A stretch of DNA of 64,000 nt, taken from positions 62,001-126,000 of the forward strand of contig NZ_SDEB01000001.1 of NCBI RefSeq assembly GCF_004522175.1, given 5' to 3'. This document shows positions 18,139-26,071 of this stretch, in pieces. Origin of the DNA: Paracoccus ravus (GTDB lineage: Bacteria > Pseudomonadota > Alphaproteobacteria > Rhodobacterales > Rhodobacteraceae). Below the pieces are notes generated by a model. That model saw nothing but the letters and a program-made list of their open reading frames with translations, did no database searches and was not told the DNA's origin. Positions within the stretch are counted from its first letter, which is position 1; each line of letters starts with the position of its first letter. Both the position numbers and the translations under genes were made by a program.

Positions 18139-19092
18139 ATGACCGAGAAAATTCCGGCGGGGCCGAGATGGGCCCCGTCTTCGCCGCAATCCGCACTTCA
18201 GCCTTCACCGGCTGGGGATCGGCAAGGCAAAGCCATCCTGACGATCTGCGCCGCCTCTCTGGTCTTTGCGATCATGGACGGGATGTCGCGACATCTGGGC
18301 ACGGCCTATTCCCCGATCTTTGTCGTCACCCTGCGCTACTGGTTCTTCGTCGGCTTCGTGCTGCTCCTTTGCGCGCGCGCGCCGGGGGGGATTCGCGCGG
18401 CGATCCGGACAAAGCGTCCGGGAATGCAGATCTTTCGCGGCGTGCTTCTGGCCTTCGAGGTGGTCGTCACGGTCGAGGCGTTCGTCCGGCTTGGCCTGAT
18501 CAACACCCATGCGGTCTTTGCCTGCTATCCGCTGCTGATCTCGGCCCTGTCGGGTCCGGTTCTTGGCGAAAAGGTTGGCTGGCGCAGATGGGTCGCCGTG
18601 GGCGTGGGATTCGTCGGCATCCTGATCGTGCTGAAGCCCGGAAGCGGCGTTTTCTCGGCCGAGGCATCGCTGCCCTTCCTCGCCGCGGCGATGTTTGCGC
18701 TTTACGGATTGCTGACGCGGCTTGTCGCGCGCGACGATGGCGCAATGGCCAGCTTTTTCTGGACAGCCGTCGCGGGCGCGGTGGCGATCACCCCCTTTGG
18801 CCTGATGGAATGGCAGCCTATCGCAATGGGCGACATGCCTTGGCTGCTGCTGCTCTGCATCGGTGCGGCGACCGGACATATGCTGCTGATCAAGGCCTAT
18901 GAAATGGCCGAAGCCTCTTCGCTGCAGCCCTTTTCTTATACCCAACTCGTCTGGATCAGCATTTTCGCTGTCTTGGTCTTTGGCGAGACTCTTGCGCCCA
19001 ATGTCGCCCTAGGCGGCGCGATCGTGGTGGGCGCGGGGCTTTTTACCTGGTGGCGGTCTCGGCTTCGGGAAGCGGCGAGCCGGGCTCGTTGA
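18139..19092 (+). CDS. EamA-type (DMT) metabolite exporter
   Basis: Drug/metabolite transporter of about 317 aa with ten predicted membrane segments in two EamA repeats (about 35-165 and 180-310). The start MTEKIPAGP follows AGAGGA; the longer frame upstream lies inside suhB. The substrate cannot be told from sequence. Its last 50 bp overlap the 3' end of the convergent lytic transglycosylase gene. Confidence 0.88.
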   Translation: MTEKIPAGPRWAPSSPQSALQPSPAGDRQGKAILTICAASLVFAIMDGMSRHLGTAYSPIFVVTLRYWFFVGFVLLLCARAPGGIRAAIRTKRPGMQIFRGVLLAFEVVVTVEAFVRLGLINTHAVFACYPLLISALSGPVLGEKVGWRRWVAVGVGFVGILIVLKPGSGVFSAEASLPFLAAAMFALYGLLTRLVARDDGAMASFFWTAVAGAVAITPFGLMEWQPIAMGDMPWLLLLCIGAATGHMLLIKAYEMAEASSLQPFSYTQLVWISIFAVLVFGETLAPNVALGGAIVVGAGLFTWWRSRLREAASRAR

Positions 19093-21196
19093 CCTTGGCT
19101 TCCTGAATCGCGGGGGCCGGACCCAGCACCTCGGCCAGAACTCCGCCCGCGCCGTAATGCATCAGGCTGCGCGGCGAAAGCGGCGGGCGCTTGGACACCG
19201 CAAGATGCAGCAAGGGCTGTTTCGGGACCGGCATCGTCCCGCCCCCGTTCAGGTCAAAGGTCGGCACGATCGGCGCGGGCTTTCCCATGATCCGCGCGCG
19301 ATAAATCGGCAGCGCCTCGGTCACGCGCATGACGTAATTGCGGGTCTCGTCAAAGGGGATCATCTCGACCCAATCCACCGGATCGGCATCGCGGCGCAGG
19401 TCGCCGAAATCGTCGAGCCAGCGGGCCGAGCGGCCCGGCCCCGCGTTATAGCCTGCGCTGACCAGCGCGATCGAGGGGCCGAAACGGTCCCGGAGCCCGT
19501 CCAGATAGGCGGCGCCCAGCCGGGCATTATAGGCCGCGTCCCGCGTCAGCCGCGGCGCGTCATAGCGCTCGCCCAGCTTCGCCGCCATGTCGCGCGCCGT
19601 GCCCGGCATCACCTGCATCAACCCCAAAGCTCCGGCATGGGACGAGACGGTGTGGTTGAACTCGCTTTCGCGCCGGGCGATGGACATGACCAGTTCGGGC
19701 GGCAGGCCCAGAGGCTTTGCTTCAAGCCCGGTCAGCGGGAAATAGGCGGCCGGAAAGACCACACCCTTGGCGGCCGCGGCCTTGGCAAGGCGCAGCGCGT
19801 GCCAAGGCCGGTGCATCTCGAGCATGAGCCGCGCCATGCCGCCGATCTGATCGGGCGGCGCGGTCTCGGCCAGATGCAGGAAGAACCGCGCGGCAAGATC
19901 TGTTTCGCCAGCCGAAAGCAGCCATGCCCCGGCCTGCCACACCGGATTGTAGCGGATCTGGCTGTCGCGCCATTCCGGCAGGCTGTCATTCGCAAGTCCC
20001 GGCACGGCCAGCGCCGGTTGCATCGGCTGGCGCAGCTTCTCTGCGGCAAGCTGGCCGTAATAGGCCGTCTGCCAATTCGCGGCATGAAGATAGGCCGCTT
20101 TCGCGGCGGCCGTCTCGCCCGCAAGCTCATGCGCGCGCCCCTGCCAGTAAAGGGCGCGCGACAGCGAAATCGGACTGCTGACTCCGGCCTGAAGTCGGGT
20201 GAAATGCGAGATGGCCCGGTCCGCCGCGCCCTGTTTCAGGGCAGCAAAGCCTGCCAGCCATTCAAGGTCGATGAAACGCTCGCTGCCCTCGGGCATGAAA
20301 TGCCCGGCGGCCAGTCTTTCGGCCAGAGGCCAATCGCCCGCCCGCATCGCCTGCCGTGCGTAATCGGCGCGCAATCCCGCCCATTCCGCAGGAGCGCGCA
20401 GCGCCTCGGCGCTGGTCGAGCGTTCCAGCATCAGGTCGCGGGCCAGATCGGTCATCTTCGCCCCGACGCGCCAGCGGAACCGGTCAAGCGCGAGCCCGGC
20501 ATCGTCCCGCTGTGCGTCCGACAGCGCAAGGATCAGCGAATCGACCCCCGCCTGGCGGGATTGCAGAGCGATGCGGGCGCGGCCGATATTCTGCGCGGCC
20601 GGGGTCGCCAGCGGAAGAACGAGTTGCGCCGATTGCCATTCGCCGAGATCCAGCAGATTCGACAACCGCGCGTCATGCCTGCCGACCAGATCGCCGCCAT
20701 AGACGGCCACGAAATTGTCGGATTCGGATTCGGTCAGGGGTTGTTCAGTCCAGAAACGCACGATCTCGGCCCGGGCGGCCTCGGGATTCGTGGCCTTTAG
20801 CGCCGCGATATAGGCCTTGGCTCCGTTCAGCGTATCGGGACGGCGCGGGCCGAACCATTCGATCACCTCGGCGGCGGGCATGTCGGCACGCAGCAAGGCA
20901 TCCCCCCGTCGGTAGAGCAGTTCCATCCCCGGCCAGTCGCGGTAATGGCGCACAAAACCCAGATATTCCGGCCATTTGCCCTGCCCGGCGCGCAGCTTGT
21001 GCCATTGCACCAGCGCCTCGGCGATCGGACCCGAGCGGCGGGCATGGCCGCTGGCATCCTGCCAGTCGCGCGCCCCCGAGGCGGCGAGGGCGCGGGCAAG
21101 CGCCGCGGAATCCTCGGCATGGGTAGGGGACAGGCCAAGAGCCAGCGTCAGGGCCAGAAGCGGCCCCAGAACCCTGTCGCGCAAAGGATACATCAT
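19043..21196 (-). CDS. slt: Slt-type soluble lytic murein transglycosylase
   Basis: About 717-aa periplasmic enzyme with a signal peptide (1-28, ending THAED), a long alpha-helical superhelix region typical of Slt70, and a C-terminal SLT domain (about 510-660). The catalytic Glu lies in SIARRESEF, followed by [13 protein letters not shown] and [10 protein letters not shown]. It cuts peptidoglycan glycan strands to leave 1,6-anhydromuramic ends. The start is one of two adjacent ATGs (21196/21193). It is divergent from dapA, and its stop lies 50 bp inside the convergent EamA gene. Confidence 0.9.
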   Translation of the reverse strand: MMYPLRDRVLGPLLALTLALGLSPTHAEDSAALARALAASGARDWQDASGHARRSGPIAEALVQWHKLRAGQGKWPEYLGFVRHYRDWPGMELLYRRGDALLRADMPAAEVIEWFGPRRPDTLNGAKAYIAALKATNPEAARAEIVRFWTEQPLTESESDNFVAVYGGDLVGRHDARLSNLLDLGEWQSAQLVLPLATPAAQNIGRARIALQSRQAGVDSLILALSDAQRDDAGLALDRFRWRVGAKMTDLARDLMLERSTSAEALRAPAEWAGLRADYARQAMRAGDWPLAERLAAGHFMPEGSERFIDLEWLAGFAALKQGAADRAISHFTRLQAGVSSPISLSRALYWQGRAHELAGETAAAKAAYLHAANWQTAYYGQLAAEKLRQPMQPALAVPGLANDSLPEWRDSQIRYNPVWQAGAWLLSAGETDLAARFFLHLAETAPPDQIGGMARLMLEMHRPWHALRLAKAAAAKGVVFPAAYFPLTGLEAKPLGLPPELVMSIARRESEFNHTVSSHAGALGLMQVMPGTARDMAAKLGERYDAPRLTRDAAYNARLGAAYLDGLRDRFGPSIALVSAGYNAGPGRSARWLDDFGDLRRDADPVDWVEMIPFDETRNYVMRVTEALPIYRARIMGKPAPIVPTFDLNGGGTMPVPKQPLLHLAVSKRPPLSPRSLMHYGAGGVLAEVLGPAPAIQEAKVNEPGSPLPEAETATR

Positions 21197-21299
21197 GGCT
21201 TCATTACTGCGGGCTTTCCCGCGGCCGCGCAACTCACATCCTTGGCAAGCGACGCCACGAGATGTAAGGCCAACGAGGATTCAAACTCAGGATACTGTC

Positions 21300-22175
21300 A
21301 TGTTCAAAGGCTCTCTGCCCGCGCTGGTCACGCCCTTCACCCCCGATGGCGAATTGGATCTTCCGGCGCTGAAGAAGCTGGTCGAGTGGCATATCGCCGA
21401 AGGCAGCCATGGCCTCGTGCCGGTCGGCACCACCGGCGAAAGTCCGACCCTGAGCCATGACGAGCATCGCACCGTGGTCGAAGAGGTCGTGCGCCTGGTC
21501 GCGGGCCGCATCCCGGTGATTGCCGGGGCGGGCTCGAACTCGACGCGCGAGGGCATCGGCCTCGTGCAGCACGCGCAGGCCGCCGGGGCCGATGCGGCGC
21601 TGGTCGTCACGCCCTATTACAACAAGCCGACGCAAACCGGGCTGATCGCGCATTACACCGCGCTGCACGATGCCAGCGACCTGCCGATCATCATCTACAA
21701 CATCCCCGGCCGCTCGGTCATCGACATGACCCCAGAGACGATGGGCGAATTGGCCCGGCTGCCGCGCATCATCGGCGTCAAGGATGCAACCGGCAAGATC
21801 GAGCGCGTCTCGATGCAGCGCGCCACCTGCGGCGCGGATTTCGTCCAGCTTTCGGGCGAGGACGCCACGGCGCTTGGCTTCAACGCGCATGGCGGCACGG
21901 GCTGCATCTCGGTCACGGCGAATGTCGCGCCCCGGCTTTGCGCCCAGTTCCAAGAGGCGACCTTGGCCGGCGACTATGCCAAGGCGCTGGAGATTCAGGA
22001 CAAGCTGCTGCCGCTGCATGTCGCGATCTTCCTTGAGCCGGGTGTCGCCGGTGCGAAATACGCGATGTCCCGGCTCGGCATGTGCAGCGAGCGCGTCCGC
22101 CTGCCGCTGGTTGGCCTGACCGAGGCAACCAAGGCCGCGATCGACAAGGCCATGGATCATGCCGGGCTGATCTGA
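21300..22175 (+). CDS. dapA: 4-hydroxy-tetrahydrodipicolinate synthase
   Basis: First committed step toward diaminopimelate and lysine: pyruvate plus aspartate semialdehyde. It is a 291-aa TIM-barrel class I aldolase. The motif GTTGESPTL near residue 45, the [10 protein letters not shown] segment with the active-site Tyr, IIYNIPGRS, and the Schiff-base Lys in [10 protein letters not shown] are visible. The start [13 protein letters not shown] follows CAGGA; the longer open frame overlaps the divergent slt. A clear intrinsic terminator follows 38 bp downstream. Confidence 0.96.
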   Translation: MFKGSLPALVTPFTPDGELDLPALKKLVEWHIAEGSHGLVPVGTTGESPTLSHDEHRTVVEEVVRLVAGRIPVIAGAGSNSTREGIGLVQHAQAAGADAALVVTPYYNKPTQTGLIAHYTALHDASDLPIIIYNIPGRSVIDMTPETMGELARLPRIIGVKDATGKIERVSMQRATCGADFVQLSGEDATALGFNAHGGTGCISVTANVAPRLCAQFQEATLAGDYAKALEIQDKLLPLHVAIFLEPGVAGAKYAMSRLGMCSERVRLPLVGLTEATKAAIDKAMDHAGLI

Positions 22176-22212
22176 TCGCCCCTGCCCCAAGGCGAAAACC
22201 CACACCAAAGCG

Positions 22213-22240
22213 AAAGGCCGCCCCGAGAGGCGGCCTTTTT
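22213..22240 (+). terminator. Intrinsic terminator after dapA
   Basis: Inverted repeat GGCCGCC / GGCGGCC (22216-22222 and 22229-22235), flanked by AAA and TTTTT, with a 6-nt loop. It is a canonical rho-independent terminator for dapA. With the A-run on the other side it may also act weakly for the convergent CAP-domain gene, whose stop is at 22266. Confidence 0.9.
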
Positions 22241-22265
22241 CATGCGATGCCGTCCGGGAACGGCG

Positions 22266-22850
22266 TCATTTCGGATCGGAATAGACCACGGACCAATAGG
22301 CGACGCGTCCGTCCGGCGACAAGGCGCGGCCGATCCCCATCTCTTCCATCTGGGGAATATTGGTGTTCTGACGATGTGCGCCGGATGCTTCCCATTGGCG
22401 CAGCGCGCCCTCGAGATCAAAGAGCGAGGTGGCTCCGGCGGCGATATTCTCGGCCGTGATCTTGGGCTTGTAACCCAATTGCTTGATGCGCATGGCCGGT
22501 CCCGCCGAGGCGCGGCCCCGGTGCTCCATCACACCACGGCTGGCCATGTCGCAGGCCTGCTGCTCGGCCGCCTTGGTGAGCCGGGCATCCAGACGCAGCG
22601 GCGGCAACGCGGCGGCGGCGCGCACCGCATTGCTGTGATTCAGCGCGATCTTTGCCTCGGCAGCCGAGACGCTGCCGCAAAGCGCGGTACCGGCGACTGA
22701 AACAAGCACGGGGCCGTGCCCGTCGGTGCGCAGGATGCCGCGCGGCATAGCCGACTTGCTTGAAACGACGGTCGATACTTCGGGAGGCTGCTCCGCGGGG
22801 CTGCATGCCGCGAGGGCCAGCAGCATCGCCGCGATCATATATCTGGTCAT
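22266..22850 (-). CDS. CAP-domain (SCP/PR-1-like) lipoprotein
   Basis: 194-aa predicted lipoprotein. It has a signal peptide with lipobox LAAC (Cys at 16), then a CAP/SCP domain (about 55-190) beginning NHSNAVRAAAALPPL and containing GVMEHRGRASAGP and TAENIAAGATS, the usual His and Glu cavity motifs. Bacterial CAP proteins are extracytoplasmic and of mostly unknown function. The gene has its own promoter-like sequence immediately upstream. Confidence 0.85.
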   Translation of the reverse strand: MTRYMIAAMLLALAACSPAEQPPEVSTVVSSKSAMPRGILRTDGHGPVLVSVAGTALCGSVSAAEAKIALNHSNAVRAAAALPPLRLDARLTKAAEQQACDMASRGVMEHRGRASAGPAMRIKQLGYKPKITAENIAAGATSLFDLEGALRQWEASGAHRQNTNIPQMEEMGIGRALSPDGRVAYWSVVYSDPK

Positions 22851-22856
22851 GGGAAA

Positions 22857-22885
22857 ATTATTTGGTATTGAAAGGCTGCGTGCAA
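22857..22885 (-). promoter_or_regulatory. Promoter of the CAP-domain gene, possibly leaderless
   Basis: Reading leftward, TTGCAC (22885-22880), a 17-bp spacer and AATAAT (22862-22857) make a good sigma-70-type promoter. The -10 ends 6 bp before the ATG at 22850, so transcription would begin at or next to the start codon. There is no Shine-Dalgarno between them. Confidence 0.5.
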
Positions 22886-22974
22886 CCTATACGGCAGCGC
22901 GCCTCCGAGAAGCACAAAAATTTGATATTCCGCGATCCTGACGTGATCTGTGGGATTCACGCAACAGGTCGGCT

Positions 22975-23343
22975 TCATTTCCGGTCATGCTGCGGATGGG
23001 CATAGGTCGACCAGCTCGTGTCCTCGGCCGGACCCGGGATGTTCTCGGGACGCCAGTTCATGTGCATATTCGCCTTGGCGATGACATTTCCGGTCACGGG
23101 CGCGGTCAGGAACAGAAACAGGGTGATCAGCAGTTCGTGCCAGGTCACGTCTCCATTCTGCGTCGGAAACCAGATCAGCGAGGCGATCAGCACCGCGCCC
23201 ACGCCCAGCGTCGCCGATTTGGTCGGCGCATGAAGCCGCGTCATCTGATCGGGAAGCTTGACCAGCCCGTAGGAGCCCACGAGGCCAAAGAAACCGCCCA
23301 CCACCAGCAGGGCCGAGACGATGATTTCGCCAATCATTTCCAT
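22975..23343 (-). CDS. phaG: Mrp antiporter subunit G
   Basis: 122-aa small membrane subunit (MnhG/PhaG/MrpG) of the multisubunit cation/proton antiporter, with about three membrane spans and the family signature KLPDQMTRLHAPTKSATLG. The ATG at 23343 has a GGGGAAG Shine-Dalgarno; the longer frame reaches into the neighbouring gene. It is the last gene of the six-gene operon, 10 bp after subunit F. Confidence 0.9.
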   Translation of the reverse strand: MEMIGEIIVSALLVVGGFFGLVGSYGLVKLPDQMTRLHAPTKSATLGVGAVLIASLIWFPTQNGDVTWHELLITLFLFLTAPVTGNVIAKANMHMNWRPENIPGPAEDTSWSTYAHPQHDRK

Positions 23344-23353
23344 GCTCTTCCCC

Positions 23354-23623
23354 TTACTCGATGATATCGCCGCGCAGGATGAATTTCCCGTAAGCCACGG
23401 TCGAGATGAAGCCGACCATCGCAAAGAGCAGCGAGGCCTCGAAATAGATGCCGGTGCCCTTGTCGATCCCGAAAAGCGCCAGCAGCGCGATCGCGTTGAT
23501 CGTCATGGTATCAAGCGCCAGAACGCGATCCGCGATGCCGGGGCCAAAGACCACGCGGTAGAGACAGAACAGCATGGCGATGCCGAAGCACAGATAGGCA
23601 AAGCCCAGGGCGAAACCGATCAT
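23354..23623 (-). CDS. phaF: Mrp antiporter subunit F
   Basis: 89-aa membrane subunit (MnhF/PhaF) with three hydrophobic segments and GPGIADRVLALDTMTINAIALL, the conserved DRVLALD motif of the family. It overlaps the end of subunit E by 4 bp. Confidence 0.92.
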   Translation of the reverse strand: MIGFALGFAYLCFGIAMLFCLYRVVFGPGIADRVLALDTMTINAIALLALFGIDKGTGIYFEASLLFAMVGFISTVAYGKFILRGDIIE

Positions 23624-24111
23624 TCGAAGATCTCCTTCAGGCGACCCTCATAGCGGGACTTGATCTCGGCCACGACGGATTGCGGATCGGGCGCGTGCAG
23701 GCAATGGACCAGCAGCGCGCGGCCGTCCTCGGACAGATCGCAAGTCAGCGTCCCGGGTGTGAGCGTGATGGTCGAGGCAAGCGCCGTGATCGCCTCGGGC
23801 TGCCGCAACTCAAGCGGGATCACGATCCAGGCGGGTTGCAGAGCCCGGCGCGGCTTGAACAGCACGATCATCGCGACATCCCAATTGGCCTTGACGATGT
23901 CATAGAGCACGAGGCCCAGATAGGCGGGGATCTTGCCCGGAGCCCTGAGCCGCGCCGTGTCGGGCCAATATGGCGCGGTCATCAGCGGAATGACGATGCC
24001 GAGCATCATGGCAAAGACCAGCGAGCCGACGGCCCAACGGTTCACCAAGAGCATCCAGACCACGATCAGGACCAGCGACAGATAGGGATGCGGCAGCAGG
24101 CGGCGGATCAT
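23620..24111 (-). CDS. phaE: Mrp antiporter subunit E
   Basis: 163-aa subunit (MnhE/PhaE) with two N-terminal membrane segments and a cytoplasmic C-terminal half containing ITLTPGTLTCDLSEDG, a family hallmark. It overlaps subunits D and F by 4 bp each, so the operon is tightly coupled. Confidence 0.92.
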   Translation of the reverse strand: MIRRLLPHPYLSLVLIVVWMLLVNRWAVGSLVFAMMLGIVIPLMTAPYWPDTARLRAPGKIPAYLGLVLYDIVKANWDVAMIVLFKPRRALQPAWIVIPLELRQPEAITALASTITLTPGTLTCDLSEDGRALLVHCLHAPDPQSVVAEIKSRYEGRLKEIFE

Positions 24112-25700
24112 TTCGTGCCCTCCTGATTGTCGAGAACCGCGCCAAGATAGATCGAAGGGTCGTGCAACTGCGCGGCGGTGTCGGCGGCAAAGCGGGTGAC
24201 CGGGCCGGCAAAGACCGTCAGCGCGACGATCCCCGCCAGCAAGAGCCCCACGGCCGAGGCGGCAAGCGCGGGCGATGCCGCATCCCCAAGGTCCTGGATA
24301 TGCTCGTCGGGCTCCAGCTTGGTCGGGATCGGGCCGGGCCGCGCGGCAGCCGGGCTCATCTTGGCCAAGGGCACGTCCTGAAACTCATAGGCTTTCCAGA
24401 AGACCAGCGACCCCGCGCGCGACATGCCATAGATCGCAATCAGCGAGGTCACGAGAATCGTGCCCCAGATCCAGATTGCCTGCGGCGTGTCGCGGGTGGC
24501 ATCCAGCACCAGAAGCTTGCCGATAAAGCCCGAAAAGGGCGGCATCCCCACGACCGCGATCGCGGTGGCGAAGAACAGCGCCGCAATCAGGCCATTGCCG
24601 GGCATGACCCCATCAAGCCGCAGCCAGAGGTCGCCGCGCCGCGCCCCGATCATGTCCACGACAAGGAACAGCGCCGCCCCGGCCAGTGTGGAATGGATGA
24701 TGTAATAGATCGCCGCAGTGGTCGCTTGGGGCGTGAATTGCGACACCGCGATCATCAGCGTCCCGACCGATCCGATTGCCGCGAATGCCGCCAGTCGGCC
24801 CAAATTGCGCGTGCCGAGGATGCCGATCTGGCCGATTGCCAGCGTGAACAGGGCGGCGGGCAGCAATAGCTCCATCACCACGCCTTCGATCACCGTGTCC
24901 TGCGGAAAGACCAGCGTATAGAAACGGAGGATCGCATAGACCCCGACCTTGGTCATGATTGCGAAAAGCGCCGCGACCGGCCCGGGCGCGTTGGCATAGG
25001 TCGATGGCAGCCAGAAATGCAGCGGCACCAGCGAGGCCTTGATCGCAAAGACCAGCATCAGAAGCACCGCGCCGGTGCGCAGAAGTGCCGTGTCCTCGGC
25101 CGGCATCATCGCGACGCGGGCGGCCATATCAGCCATGTTCAGCGTGCCGGTGACCGCGTAAAGCACCCCGAGCGCGGCCAGAAACAGGGTCGAGCCCGCC
25201 AGGTTATAGGCGATATATTGCACGCCTGCGCGCAGCCGCATCGGCCCACCGCCATGGATCATCAGCCCGTAGCTGGCGATCAGCAGGATCTCGAAGAAAA
25301 CGAACAGGTTGAAGGCATCGCCGGTCAGGAAAGCGCCGCAGACCCCCATCAGCTGGAACTGCCACAGCGCGTGGAAATGCCAGCCCTTGCGATCCCAGCC
25401 CGAACCGAATGCATAAAGCTGCACGGCAAGCGCCAGCGCCGCCGTCAAGGCGACCATCAGCGCCGCCAGCCGGTCCAGCATCAGCACGATGCCGAAGGGG
25501 GCAGCCCAGTTGCCCAGACGATAGACATAGACCTCGCCGGACGAGGCCATCCAGTTCAGGTACAGCGCAACCCCCAGCAGAAGCGCGGTCCCGGCGATGG
25601 AAAAGACGCGCTGCAGTAGCAGATCGGCGCGCATCCACAGGATGATAAGCGCGCCCATGACCGCCGGCAGGACGACGGGGGCAATCAGGATATGGTTCAT
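24108..25700 (-). CDS. phaD: Mrp antiporter subunit D
   Basis: 530-aa membrane subunit (MnhD/PhaD), homologous to complex I NuoM/NuoN, with about 14 membrane segments. Conserved proton-path residues lie in FAIKASLVPLHFWLPSTYANAPGPV and in NLFVFFEILLIASYGL. It overlaps the subunit C stop by 1 bp (TGATG). The C-terminal hydrophilic stretch around residues 440-470 is a variable loop. Confidence 0.94.
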   Translation of the reverse strand: MNHILIAPVVLPAVMGALIILWMRADLLLQRVFSIAGTALLLGVALYLNWMASSGEVYVYRLGNWAAPFGIVLMLDRLAALMVALTAALALAVQLYAFGSGWDRKGWHFHALWQFQLMGVCGAFLTGDAFNLFVFFEILLIASYGLMIHGGGPMRLRAGVQYIAYNLAGSTLFLAALGVLYAVTGTLNMADMAARVAMMPAEDTALLRTGAVLLMLVFAIKASLVPLHFWLPSTYANAPGPVAALFAIMTKVGVYAILRFYTLVFPQDTVIEGVVMELLLPAALFTLAIGQIGILGTRNLGRLAAFAAIGSVGTLMIAVSQFTPQATTAAIYYIIHSTLAGAALFLVVDMIGARRGDLWLRLDGVMPGNGLIAALFFATAIAVVGMPPFSGFIGKLLVLDATRDTPQAIWIWGTILVTSLIAIYGMSRAGSLVFWKAYEFQDVPLAKMSPAAARPGPIPTKLEPDEHIQDLGDAASPALAASAVGLLLAGIVALTVFAGPVTRFAADTAAQLHDPSIYLGAVLDNQEGTK

Positions 25701-26071
25701 CAGCGTCCTTCCCCGGCCTCGATACGGCTCACGCCGGGTTCGCGATCCGCGCGCGGCATATCGACGCGGTCATCGCCGCCTTCCAGAAATGCCCCCAGCG
25801 CCATCATGACGGTCACGGCCGTCATCGCGAAGGAAATCACGATGGCCGTGAGCACCAGCGCCTGCGGCAGCGGGTCGGTATAGGCCGTTACCCCGGATTC
25901 GATGATCGGAGGCTGGTTCACCACCAGTCGTCCGGTCGAGAACAGGAACAGGTTGATCGCATAGCTCAGCAACGTCGTGCCCAGCACCACCGCGAAGCTG
26001 CGACGCCGCAGGATCAGATAGATTCCGGCCGCAGTCAGGACCCCTATCGCACTCGACAGCAAAAGCTCCAT
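25700..26071 (-). CDS. phaC: Mrp antiporter subunit C
   Basis: 123-aa subunit (MnhC/PhaC), the NuoK homologue, with three membrane segments. It contains LLSYAINLFLFSTGRL and QALVLTAIVISFAMTAV, the conserved core. The ATG at 26071 overlaps the PhaAB stop by 1 bp; the longer frame upstream lies inside phaAB and is not real. Confidence 0.92.
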   Translation of the reverse strand: MELLLSSAIGVLTAAGIYLILRRRSFAVVLGTTLLSYAINLFLFSTGRLVVNQPPIIESGVTAYTDPLPQALVLTAIVISFAMTAVTVMMALGAFLEGGDDRVDMPRADREPGVSRIEAGEGR

